From: an uncultured Pelagibacteraceae bacterium
GTDB lineage: Bacteria; Pseudomonadota; Alphaproteobacteria; Pelagibacterales; Pelagibacteraceae
Length of the DNA: 48,484 bases
Direction: 5' to 3'
Assembly (NCBI GenBank): GCA_902592375.1
Contig: CACJEG010000007.1
Coordinates: 1-48,484, forward strand
Of this stretch, positions 8,779 through 16,650 are shown piece by piece. The notes below the pieces were generated by a model, which saw nothing but the letters and a program-made list of their open reading frames with translations, had not been told where the DNA came from and did not search any database. Numbering within the stretch: position 1 is the stretch's first letter; every line of letters starts with the position of its first letter. Both the position numbers and the translations under genes were made by a program.

Positions 8779-9285
8779 TTAACTATAGTAAATGTTGGTA
8801 ATTATTCCTGGGGGAAATCTTAAACCTAAAATAGTTTCAAAAAATATAAAAACAATAATTGGGAAAATAATCCCAACTAGTAATAAATAAAATAATCTTT
8901 TTTCTCCCCAACAATAAGAGACAAAGATAGATAAAGCTGAGATTGCTAAAAAGAAATCAAGTGTTTTAGAAACTACTACAAAAATAACAAAACTTGATAA
9001 AGTTAGAAAGAATGATCCTGGTAATTTTTTTTCTACTTTCCAGGGATTTTTAGTTGCCAAATAATAGATTAACATTGTCATTACTATTATTAAAACCAAG
9101 AGCGCTTTTGGGAATGTTGCTGGCTGTATTCCTCTATTTAAAATTGGAGGAACAATATCAAAAGTAAATGTTGTGATTAATAATGCTACTGATATTAAAA
9201 TAATTACAAGAGAAACTCTAAACTCATCTCTAAAAAAAAAGGGCAAACTTTTGTTTGCCCTTTTTTGATTTTGTACATTTTTCAT
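8779..9285 (-). CDS. tctB: tripartite tricarboxylate transporter, small membrane subunit TctB
   Basis: Small membrane subunit that partners TctA. It has about four hydrophobic segments, the first starting near residue 22 (VSLVIILISVALLI). The frame could open at a TTG (9289-9291), but ATG 9283-9285 is preferred, giving 168 residues. No clear Shine-Dalgarno sequence precedes it. The first 20 codons coincide with a strong terminator hairpin that ends the tctC transcript (codons 8-18, KRANKSLPFFF), so its N-terminus is dictated by RNA structure. Starts downstream of the hairpin would need non-standard codons and cut into the first membrane segment. Confidence 0.9.
   Translation of the reverse strand: MKNVQNQKRANKSLPFFFRDEFRVSLVIILISVALLITTFTFDIVPPILNRGIQPATFPKALLVLIIVMTMLIYYLATKNPWKVEKKLPGSFFLTLSSFVIFVVVSKTLDFFLAISALSIFVSYCWGEKRLFYLLLVGIIFPIIVFIFFETILGLRFPPGIITNIYYS
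9232..9266 (-). terminator. intrinsic terminator inside the start of tctB
   Basis: The stem GGGCAAAC (9241-9248) pairs with GTTTGCCC (9253-9260) across a TTTT loop, extended by six A-T pairs. The minus-strand transcript ends in a run of nine U (9232-9240). It lies 42 bp beyond the tctC stop codon and within codons 7-18 of tctB. Confidence 0.82.
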
Positions 9286-9307
9286 ATTCAAATGTACTTT
9301 TATTAGA

Positions 9308-10282
9308 TTAGTTAATGTAGCCTAAAGCTTTAAGCTGCGCAGTCATCTCAGCAAGCATTTCTTCCATTTGCTTACCCCATTCATCTGCACCTACAACACT
9401 TGTCTCATCAAGACCAATTTCTGTTAAGAAATTTTTGTAGTAATTGTGGCTCATAGCTTTCATCATTCCAGCTTCTAATTGTTTTACTCTGTCTGCTGGA
9501 GCACCTTTTTTAGTTACGAAACCTCTAACAGTAGATAAAGAAACAGGTATACCTAATTCTTTTGCTGTTGGAGAGTCTCCAATTTTAGCCATTCTATTGT
9601 TTGCCAATACAACTGAAACACAAAGTTTACCTTCATTAATTTCAGTCAATGCTTCACCTAGGTTTAAAACACCTACATCAATATCTCCTTTGATAAGGTT
9701 TGTTTTAATTGGTGCAACACCTTTATAGGCAACGATAGTTGGATCTTTTAATCCACCTTTTTTTGTAAATGCAATTGCACTAACATCATCAATACCACCA
9801 GTATGAGTAGTTCCATATTTTAGCGATTTTGATTTTTGTGTGCTAATAAATTTTTTAGCATCTTTGATGTCATTTTTACAATTTACAACAAATAATTGAG
9901 GGTCGTCTGTTCCTCTAGCAAGTGGTTGCATATCGCTTAACTTAACTTTTGTTTTTCCTAAAGCCATAGAAACAGCATGACCTGTTGTCCAAGTTAAAGT
10001 GTGATTTCCATCAGCTGGTAAAGACATCATGTAATCCATAGATGCGGCTCCACCACCACCTTTTTTGTTTACTAATTGCATATCTTGTTTAAGAACTCTT
10101 CTTGCTCTTAATAACATCATTCTAGTAGTAACATCAGTTCCACCACCAAAACCAGCGTGTGTAATTGCTTGTATTGGATGACCATCAGCTTTAGCTGATG
10201 TGATCATTAATGGAAGAGCTACAACAAAAAATTCAGTTACTAGAAAAGCAGCTGCTAAAAATAGTTTAAAGCTTTTTTTCAT
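9308..10282 (-). CDS. tctC: tripartite tricarboxylate transporter substrate-binding protein TctC
   Basis: Periplasmic receptor of the TctABC importer, of the Bug (Bordetella uptake gene) family. 324 residues with a long hydrophobic signal peptide ending near residue 32 (SAKA/DG). AGFGGGTDVTTRMM (43-56) is the family's first ligand-binding region, and KKGGGGAASMDYM the second. It is first in a minus-strand operon with tctB and tctA, and is followed by a terminator, so its product should exceed the membrane subunits. AACTAAAGAGGGA is its ribosome-binding leader. The ligand (a carboxylate) is not identifiable here. Confidence 0.93.
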   Translation of the reverse strand: MKKSFKLFLAAAFLVTEFFVVALPLMITSAKADGHPIQAITHAGFGGGTDVTTRMMLLRARRVLKQDMQLVNKKGGGGAASMDYMMSLPADGNHTLTWTTGHAVSMALGKTKVKLSDMQPLARGTDDPQLFVVNCKNDIKDAKKFISTQKSKSLKYGTTHTGGIDDVSAIAFTKKGGLKDPTIVAYKGVAPIKTNLIKGDIDVGVLNLGEALTEINEGKLCVSVVLANNRMAKIGDSPTAKELGIPVSLSTVRGFVTKKGAPADRVKQLEAGMMKAMSHNYYKNFLTEIGLDETSVVGADEWGKQMEEMLAEMTAQLKALGYIN

Positions 10283-10351
10283 TATTTCCCTCTTTAGTTA
10301 ATTTATATTTAATAATTTAAACATAATCTGCTACAAGACGTAAAGAAAAAA
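10283..10351. promoter_or_regulatory. divergent promoter region between tctC and pdxA2
   Basis: 69 bp hold both promoters. On the minus strand the leader TAACTAAAGAGGGA (10287-10300) precedes the tctC ATG. A weak minus-strand pair, TTGTAG and TATTAA about 16 bp apart, may be the tctC promoter. No convincing operator is seen. Confidence 0.4.
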
Positions 10352-11347
10352 ATGACTGAAAATAAATCTAGCATTGCTCTTCTGCTTGGTGATCCTGCGG
10401 GGATCGGACCAGAATTAATTTCAAAACTTTTAAATGATGAGATGACAAAAAAAGCAAACATCGTCATAATTGGTGAAAAGCAAGTATTAGAAAGTGGAAA
10501 TAGTATTACAGGAATTTCACATAATATAGATGTTGTAGAAAATTTTGATGAGGTAAATTTCGATAAATCAAATAGATTTTTATTAGATATTTCTAAAGGA
10601 AAAAATCATAAATATAAATTAGCGGAACCATCAAAAGAATCTGGGGAAAGTGTATTACAAGCTTTAGATTTAGCTTTAACTCTTGCTAAAGAAAAAAAAA
10701 TAGATGCAATTAATTTTGCGCCAATGAATAAGACAAGTTTAAAACTTGGAGGTAATAAACATTCAGATGAATTACAGTTAATGGCTGAAAAACTTGAAGT
10801 AAATAGTTTTTGTTGTGAGTTTAATGTAATAGATAATTTTTGGACAGCAAGAGTAACATCTCACATTCCAATTAAAGAAGTTGCTCAACATATTACTAAA
10901 GAAAATATCATGAAGCCTATAAAATTAATAAATGAGGTTATGGAGTTGAATGGTGTTAAAAATCCTAGAATTGCCATTCAAGCTCTAAATCCACACGCAG
11001 AATTTGGGACAGAGGAAAAAGATGAAATCATTCCTGCGATTGAAGAGGCAAAAAAACTTGGCTACAATGTCGATGGTCCATTGCCATGCGATACATCTTT
11101 TGTAGTAGCTTATAAAAATAAAAACCATGATTGTATGGTTGGTATGTATCATGATGCACTTCAATCTGGTCTTAAAGCATTTGGCTTTGATAGAGGAGTA
11201 ACAGTTCAAGGTGGATTGACTGTACCAGTAACAACTACTGCTCATGGCTCTGCATTTGCTATTGCAGGAAAAAATGAGGCTAATTTAGCTCCAATTTTAA
11301 ACTCTTTTAAAATTGCATTATCGATGGCTGAAAATAAAAAGAATTAA
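10352..11347 (+). CDS. PdxA2-type 4-hydroxythreonate/erythronate-4-phosphate dehydrogenase family protein
   Basis: 331 residues of the PdxA family, NAD-dependent metal-requiring dehydrogenases acting on C4 sugar-acid phosphates. GDPAGIGPE (13-21) is the N-terminal signature. The three metal-binding His are visible: TSHIP (H171), NPHAEFG (H215) and MYHDAL (H267). It stands alone, divergent from tctC and convergent with the ribokinase gene. PdxA2 enzymes of threonate or erythronate breakdown usually sit beside a DUF1537 kinase, which is absent here, and no other vitamin B6 gene is near. It may be either a true PdxA or a catabolic PdxA2; the catabolic setting favours the latter. Confidence 0.85.
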   Translation: MTENKSSIALLLGDPAGIGPELISKLLNDEMTKKANIVIIGEKQVLESGNSITGISHNIDVVENFDEVNFDKSNRFLLDISKGKNHKYKLAEPSKESGESVLQALDLALTLAKEKKIDAINFAPMNKTSLKLGGNKHSDELQLMAEKLEVNSFCCEFNVIDNFWTARVTSHIPIKEVAQHITKENIMKPIKLINEVMELNGVKNPRIAIQALNPHAEFGTEEKDEIIPAIEEAKKLGYNVDGPLPCDTSFVVAYKNKNHDCMVGMYHDALQSGLKAFGFDRGVTVQGGLTVPVTTTAHGSAFAIAGKNEANLAPILNSFKIALSMAENKKN

Positions 11348-11349
11348 AT

Positions 11350-12261
11350 TTAATTTTCTGTTAGTTCTTCAGCAAAAGGCATAGATGAAGCTGCACCTAA
11401 TCTTGTTGTTGAAATCCCCGCAACTTTATTTGCAAATGATAAAGCTTTTTTTATCTCTAAATCATTTGCTAAACCGACAGCAAAAGCTCCATTAAATGCA
11501 TCTCCTGCTCCCGTTGTATCTACAACAGCTTGTTTTAGTTTATATGCTTCCAAGAAAAAGTTTTCTTTTCCGTTTGCGAAATAAACACCTTTCTCACCTA
11601 AAGTAACAATCACATTTTTTATGCCTTTTTTTAAAAACTCGTTGGCTGCATATTTTATATCTTCAGCTGTTTTAATTTTTTTATTTAAATAATATTCAGC
11701 CTCTGTTTCATTAGGAGTAAAAAAATCTATTAATTTAAAATTACCCTCGTCAATTTTACGTGCTGGAGCAGGATTTAAAATGGTTATACATTTATGTTCT
11801 TTTGCTTTTTTTAAAGCATAAATTGTAACTTCATCAGGAGTTTCCATTTGTGTCAAAAATATTTCTGAATTTTTAATTGTTTCAATTTTATTGTCTATAT
11901 CTTCACTAACAAGGTGTTCAGCTGCTCCTGAAACAATATTAATTGCATTGTTTCCATCTTTATCGATCATAATGCCAGCAACTCCTGTAAAAAGTTTTTC
12001 ATCCTGAATGATTGAATGAGTTTTTACTCCAGCTTCCTTATAAAGATTAAATGCCATTTCAGAATAACTATCTTTACCAACTTTGGTTATAAAACTTACT
12101 TCTCCATTTAATCTAGAGGCTGCAATGGCTTGATTTGATCCTTTTCCACCTGGACCTACTACGTGTTTTTTTCCTAAAATTGTTTGACCTTTGCTGGGTA
12201 TTTTATCTCCAATAAAACATAAATCTGCTACAAAAACTCCTAATATAGAAATAGATTTCAT
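11350..12261 (-). CDS. rbsK: ribokinase (PfkB family)
   Basis: Phosphorylates ribose or a related sugar at C5 with ATP. 303 residues. The ribokinase signature GPGGKGSNQA is at 36-45, NPAPA follows mid-protein, and the catalytic/anion-hole motif DTTGAGDAFNGA is near residue 250. The SNQA sequence favours ribokinase over fructokinase or IolC. It is the last gene of an operon containing a ribose-type ABC importer and a FucU/RbsD mutarotase, 10 bp upstream. It ends 2 bp from pdxA2 in convergent orientation, without an obvious terminator. Confidence 0.9.
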   Translation of the reverse strand: MKSISILGVFVADLCFIGDKIPSKGQTILGKKHVVGPGGKGSNQAIAASRLNGEVSFITKVGKDSYSEMAFNLYKEAGVKTHSIIQDEKLFTGVAGIMIDKDGNNAINIVSGAAEHLVSEDIDNKIETIKNSEIFLTQMETPDEVTIYALKKAKEHKCITILNPAPARKIDEGNFKLIDFFTPNETEAEYYLNKKIKTAEDIKYAANEFLKKGIKNVIVTLGEKGVYFANGKENFFLEAYKLKQAVVDTTGAGDAFNGAFAVGLANDLEIKKALSFANKVAGISTTRLGAASSMPFAEELTEN

Positions 12262-12271
12262 TAGTTAAATT

Positions 12272-12733
12272 TTATGACCAAACCTTGCCGTCTGGTAAAA
12301 TTACACCTTTAGTTAAAATAAAACATCCGAAAGGTCTAGCATCTGTAGTTGTAACTATACAATATGCTTTCTTTGCTTCTTCATAAAAATTTTGTCTTGA
12401 TATTGAGCCTACCTTCCAATTTTGTCCTGAAATATTTTTAACTGCTTCAATAAATTCTTTGTGTGTTTCTGTTAATTCATCTGGTTTATCGTCCACTTCC
12501 ATTCTTAGAGCTGGAGATCCTCCTTGAGAAACAATAAAGCTATCAAGAGGAAAAACTGAAAGTATAGCTGAAGCTGCTTCTTTAATTCCAACACCATCTA
12601 ATCTAATGACTTTATCATTTGAAGTATTGGCAGGGAAATTTGCATCAGCTAATATTAACTTTTCACCGTGTCCCATAGATCTTAGATGGAATAACAATTC
12701 AGGACTTAAAACTGGATTAATATTTATTAACAT
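12272..12733 (-). CDS. RbsD/FucU-family sugar mutarotase
   Basis: 153 residues, the normal length for FucU, which interconverts sugar anomers or ring forms. The N-terminal motif LRSMGHGEKLILADANFPA carries the conserved His22 and Asp30, and GVIL stands near the C-terminus. The sequence looks more like FucU (fucose mutarotase) than RbsD (ribose pyranase), though the neighbour is a ribokinase. It follows the binding-protein gene across a terminator and precedes rbsK. Function as an anomerase that prepares the imported sugar for the kinase is a good inference. Confidence 0.87.
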   Translation of the reverse strand: MLININPVLSPELLFHLRSMGHGEKLILADANFPANTSNDKVIRLDGVGIKEAASAILSVFPLDSFIVSQGGSPALRMEVDDKPDELTETHKEFIEAVKNISGQNWKVGSISRQNFYEEAKKAYCIVTTTDARPFGCFILTKGVILPDGKVWS

Positions 12734-12751
12734 TAAAATATTATATTACAT

Positions 12752-12784
12752 AAAAAAAAAGGGTGGAATTAAATTCCACCCTTT
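12752..12784 (-). terminator. intrinsic terminator/attenuator behind the ribose-type binding-protein gene
   Basis: The stem GGGTGGAAT (12761-12769) pairs with ATTCCACCC (12773-12781), extended by AAA/TTT. In the minus-strand RNA it is followed by nine U (12752-12760). It separates the binding-protein gene from the mutarotase gene. Confidence 0.85.
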
Positions 12785-12806
12785 CTAATTATTTATTATC
12801 TAATGA

Positions 12807-13730
12807 TTATTTAAAATCGTTAGCGTTATCTTTTGTTACTAATTGTGTTCCTGTATCGATGTTTGGATCAATACTTCCACCATTAGCTAATTCAAGAGCA
12901 TATTTTACTCCATATGCACCCATGTTATAAGAAAACTGAGCAATTGTTGCTGTCATTTCTCCTTTTAAGATACTTGTAGCTGCATCTGGAGTAGCATCAA
13001 ATCCTACGACAACTACATCATTCATATCTGCATCTTTAAGCGCCTGCATAGCACCTAAACCCATATTGTCATTTGAAGCAAATATTGCTTTAATGTTTGG
13101 ATTTTTTAAAATAATCGACTCAGTTACAGATCTACCTTTTGCTGTATCCCACTCGGCAGTTTGAGTTGCAACAATATTCAATCCACAATTTTTAAAACCT
13201 TTAATCGCACCATCTCTTCTGAGTAATGCTGTTGATTGAGATTCAATACCAGTTAAAATTGCAACATCTGAACCTTTTGGAGTTTTGTCACAAATAAATT
13301 TAGCAGCTAACTCTGCACCATTCATGTTGTTCGTTCCAATAAAAGTTACTCCTTCATTAATTCCTTTTGTATCTACAAATACAACTGGAACACCACTTTT
13401 AATCGCATCGTCTACGATTGGAGCAAAAGCATTTGGATCTCCTGGTGCTAAAGCGATAGCATCAACACCTTTTGCTAATTGGTCTTCAACTTGGTTAATT
13501 TGAGCTTGAACATCACCTTCTTGCGGTGGTGCAACCAAAACTAAATCAACACCTAATTTTGCTGCTTCTTCTTTAGCTCCTTTTTCTACAGATGCCCAAA
13601 AAGGATTACCTGATCCAGGTCCTTTAATGCTGAATAATATTTTTTTTCCAGCAAATGCCCCTGTTGAAAAACTTGCTAATAGAAAAACAGAAGTAATAAT
13701 TACACTAATTATTTTTGTTAAGTTTTTCAT
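12807..13730 (-). CDS. sugar ABC importer substrate-binding protein (ribose/RbsB type)
   Basis: Periplasmic receptor of 307 residues in the RbsB-type (periplasmic-binding-protein, LacI-like fold) family. The signal peptide ends after GAFA (27). KGPGSGNPFWASVEKGA in the mature N-terminus, DAIALAPGDP, and ASNDNMGLGAMQAL with VVVGFDATP are typical of ribose/inositol/xylose-type receptors. It has its own 110-bp upstream gap and a downstream terminator. The ligand is unclear: downstream genes suggest ribose, while the upstream iolD suggests myo-inositol. Confidence 0.92.
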   Translation of the reverse strand: MKNLTKIISVIITSVFLLASFSTGAFAGKKILFSIKGPGSGNPFWASVEKGAKEEAAKLGVDLVLVAPPQEGDVQAQINQVEDQLAKGVDAIALAPGDPNAFAPIVDDAIKSGVPVVFVDTKGINEGVTFIGTNNMNGAELAAKFICDKTPKGSDVAILTGIESQSTALLRRDGAIKGFKNCGLNIVATQTAEWDTAKGRSVTESIILKNPNIKAIFASNDNMGLGAMQALKDADMNDVVVVGFDATPDAATSILKGEMTATIAQFSYNMGAYGVKYALELANGGSIDPNIDTGTQLVTKDNANDFK

Positions 13731-13840
13731 ATATTTCCCCTTAGTTGTTTTTTTAAAGATAAATTTAATATAAAATTTGAAATAAATTCAACTGTTAATA
13801 AGAACAGTTCTAAGTAAGATTAAAACAACTTTGACGTGTA
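13731..13840 (-). promoter_or_regulatory. leader or internal promoter region of the ribose-type binding protein
   Basis: A 110-bp gap within an otherwise tight operon. It holds a perfect inverted repeat AACTGTT-(6 nt)-AACAGTT (13790-13809) without a U tract, so it is more likely an operator or RNA-processing hairpin than a terminator. The leader AACTAAGGGGA sits just before the start codon. Confidence 0.4.
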
Positions 13841-14854
13841 TTATTTTCTTGTACCTATGTCTCTTCTTAAGACGTCAATATAAACCGCTAAAACTATTAT
13901 CGAACCAATTAATACTTGCTGCCAGAAAGAACTAACATCCATTAAATTTAGTCCATTCCTTAAGATACCCATTATCATAACGCCAGCAAAAACTCCTAAT
14001 ACAGTTCCTCTTCCTCCAAAAAAACTTGCACCACCAATAATACAAGCAGCAATCGCGTCAAGTTCTGATTGAAGTCCAGCATTTGGATATCCAGAGTCAG
14101 TTCTTCCAGCTAAAATTAAAGCACCAATACCAGATAAAAAACCACACAAAGAATAAACAATAATTAAAATTTTGTTTACATTTATACCTGAAGCTCTAGC
14201 TGCATTTGGATTACCTCCAATTGCATAGATCCATTTACCAGTTTTACTCTTATTTAAAAAAATCCAAAAAATTATGTAAACAATTGCAATTAATACTAAA
14301 CTTACAGGTAAATATTGAGATTTTTCTAACCCTAACCATTGAAGATCAATTCTTCCATGTCCCAAATATCTAACTTCATCTGTAAAACCACTAATAGGAG
14401 TACCACCTGAAATTAAATTTCCTGCACCTCTAAATATATAAAGTGTACCCAAAGTCATTATAAAAGGATGAGGCATCCTTAATAAAGTAATGCCTAAACC
14501 ATTAAATAACCCACATAAAAAACCTGCAATCAATGGTGTAAGTACTACAATGAACCAGGGGGCTCCTGCTTTTGCAACGACAGCTAAAATCATAAGAGAT
14601 AACATCATTATAGAGCCAACAGAAAGATCAATTCCTGCTGTTACAATTACCATAAATACTCCTAGAGCCAACATTGATTGCCAGGATATTTGTTTAAAAA
14701 CATTGGTTACATTTCTCCATGAAAGAAACACATCTGGTTGCAAAATATGCATTACCAGAATCATAAGAACTAACAAAAGAAGTATTCCATACTTTTCAAA
14801 GTACGGAATTAACTTTAAATGCAAACTTTCTATTTTTTTTTCTTTATCTTCCAT
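13841..14854 (-). CDS. sugar ABC importer permease (RbsC type)
   Basis: Inner-membrane channel of 337 residues with 8-10 hydrophobic segments. VTAGIDLSVGSIMML in the N-terminal third and AIGGNPNAARASGINV in the second half are RbsC/XylH/AraH family signatures; the latter contacts the ATPase. The start is 1 bp after the ATPase stop codon, so translation is probably coupled. The sequence looks complete. Confidence 0.94.
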   Translation of the reverse strand: MEDKEKKIESLHLKLIPYFEKYGILLLLVLMILVMHILQPDVFLSWRNVTNVFKQISWQSMLALGVFMVIVTAGIDLSVGSIMMLSLMILAVVAKAGAPWFIVVLTPLIAGFLCGLFNGLGITLLRMPHPFIMTLGTLYIFRGAGNLISGGTPISGFTDEVRYLGHGRIDLQWLGLEKSQYLPVSLVLIAIVYIIFWIFLNKSKTGKWIYAIGGNPNAARASGINVNKILIIVYSLCGFLSGIGALILAGRTDSGYPNAGLQSELDAIAACIIGGASFFGGRGTVLGVFAGVMIMGILRNGLNLMDVSSFWQQVLIGSIIVLAVYIDVLRRDIGTRK

Positions 14855-14855
14855 A

Positions 14856-15605
14856 TTATTTTTTACCCATTATCCATCCAATTACTTCATCTCTTGAGGT
14901 ATTTGAAAGAGTAGCTTCTGCAAAATTAGTTCCTTGGAATAAAGCCATCACACGATCACAAACTGTAAAAATATCGTCCATTCTATGACTTATTACAATC
15001 ACCCCAACTCCTGTTTTTTTTAAACTATTAATTAGATCTAATACTTTACCCACTTCTTTGATTGCTAATGCTGCAGTTGGTTCGTCCATAATTACCACTT
15101 TAGCATTAAAGGCTGTTGATCTTGCGATCGCTACAGCTTGTCTTTGACCACCTGAAAGCTCCTCTACTTTTTGATCAGCACTTTTAACATTTATTTTTAA
15201 CTTATCTAAATGAGCATTAGTTAACTCTTTAATTTTATTAAAATCTAAAAGTTTTAAAAATCCTAAATTTTTTGTTGGCTCTCTACCTAAAAAAATATTT
15301 TCACCAATAGGTAAATTACCTGCTAAAGCAAGATCCTGATAAACCATTTCTAATCCTAAGTTTTGAGAGTCTCTCGGACTTTCTAAAATTTCCTCTTTGC
15401 CTTGAAAGAATAATGAGCCTGCGCTAGGTTTATAAAGACCAGATAATACTTTCATCAAAGTTGATTTCCCAGCTCCATTATCTCCAACAACACCTAAGCA
15501 TTCTCCTGCGTGAACTTTTAAGTTTACGTTCTCCAATGCTGTTATGGTTCCAAAATATTTTGTTATTCCTTTTGCTTCTAGTAGTGGATTGCTGGTTGAT
15601 GACAT
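14856..15605 (-). CDS. sugar ABC importer ATP-binding protein (single-domain, FrcA-like)
   Basis: 249 residues with one nucleotide-binding domain, where RbsA has two; single-domain versions are known as FrcA-type. Walker A GDNGAGKST (41-49), Q-loop in MVYQDLAL, signature LSGGQ (150-154), Walker B VVIMDEP (170-176) and H-loop SHR (206-208) are intact. It would act as a homodimer. It lies 22 bp downstream of the 2-hydroxyacid dehydrogenase gene and 1 bp upstream of the permease gene. Confidence 0.92.
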   Translation of the reverse strand: MSSTSNPLLEAKGITKYFGTITALENVNLKVHAGECLGVVGDNGAGKSTLMKVLSGLYKPSAGSLFFQGKEEILESPRDSQNLGLEMVYQDLALAGNLPIGENIFLGREPTKNLGFLKLLDFNKIKELTNAHLDKLKINVKSADQKVEELSGGQRQAVAIARSTAFNAKVVIMDEPTAALAIKEVGKVLDLINSLKKTGVGVIVISHRMDDIFTVCDRVMALFQGTNFAEATLSNTSRDEVIGWIMGKK

Positions 15606-15627
15606 AAGTTATAAAATTATTAAAATA

Positions 15628-16650
15628 TCAATTAATTGCAACTGGTTTTGAAGCTAATAATCCTACTGTCTTTAATTCAGCCTTTTTACAAAATTTTGGT
15701 TTTAAGTTTTTTGATATTAAATGCATGTCCTTTAAAACTATGTCCCCCATAGCAAAAAAGGCCTCCATCAAAGCTCCAGCTCTGTGCGCTGAAAATAAAA
15801 TATTTTTAACTTTTCTAATTGGGTCATTTTTTCTCACTGGCTCCTCGGGAAATACGTCCGTAGCTACATAAATATCTCCCTTTTTAACTCTCGTGATCAA
15901 GTCCTTAAAATTTACAACTGCTGCTCGACTCATCAATATGAATAATGAGTTTGATTTCATTTTATTGATTAAACTTTTATTTACTAAATTTTTGTTTTTG
16001 GTTGTTACTGCTGCTAATACATAAATAATTTCGCATGATTTAAACATTTTATTTAAGCTAACTGGATTAAATCCAAAGCTTTTTATTTTGTTCTTTGACA
16101 ACCAAGGGTCATAAACATTTATATCTTTAGTAAAAGGTAGCAACATTGGGTATAAAGATTTTGCTAGATCACCAAATCCTAATAATCCAATTTTTTTTCC
16201 TGATAAAAGTGATGCTTTTAAGTTACTTTCTAATCCATATTTTTCTTTACCTTTTACAAAATCAAAATGAGCATTATGAATATTTCTTAATAAAGAAAGT
16301 GTCATTCCTAATGCAATTTCTGCTACAGGCTTTGAAAATACTGGAGAAGTTGCAATTACATGGATTCCTTTTTGAGAACAATAACTATAATCAACATTAT
16401 TCATAAAATTACTTTCAACATTTATAATTGCTTTTAATTTTTTTGCTTTTGACAAAATTTTTTTATCTAAGTCTGGCTGACCTATAATAAAAGTAGCCTG
16501 ATCAATATAGTTTTCATAAAATTGTCTTTTTTTTTTATTAGGTACTATTAAAACTTTATATTTTTTTTTTAATTCTATTAATTTTTTTTTTGTAAAAATC
16601 AGATCCAATGTTCTTGGGAAAGGATCAGATATAACAATTGGTTTTGACAT
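15628..16650 (-). CDS. D-isomer-specific 2-hydroxyacid dehydrogenase family protein
   Basis: 340 residues. The NAD-binding fold is marked by GLLGFGDLA (155-163), a slightly degenerate GxGxxG. The catalytic triad Arg242 (LMSRAAVV), Glu269/270 (FPEEP) and His289 (SAHRAG) is retained, so activity is likely. The protein is unusually rich in Lys, with long A/T runs in the gene. The start codon is 1 bp from the stop codon of the Gfo/Idh gene. It probably reduces a 2-keto acid or oxidises a 2-hydroxy acid in the same pathway as IolD and the Gfo/Idh enzyme; the substrate is unknown. Confidence 0.85.
   Translation of the reverse strand: MSKPIVISDPFPRTLDLIFTKKKLIELKKKYKVLIVPNKKKRQFYENYIDQATFIIGQPDLDKKILSKAKKLKAIINVESNFMNNVDYSYCSQKGIHVIATSPVFSKPVAEIALGMTLSLLRNIHNAHFDFVKGKEKYGLESNLKASLLSGKKIGLLGFGDLAKSLYPMLLPFTKDINVYDPWLSKNKIKSFGFNPVSLNKMFKSCEIIYVLAAVTTKNKNLVNKSLINKMKSNSLFILMSRAAVVNFKDLITRVKKGDIYVATDVFPEEPVRKNDPIRKVKNILFSAHRAGALMEAFFAMGDIVLKDMHLISKNLKPKFCKKAELKTVGLLASKPVAIN

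Noticed and set aside
9286..9291. TTG start for tctB two codons upstream of ATG
   Set aside because: The ATG at 9285 is available, and the TTG adds only two residues without a better ribosome-binding site.
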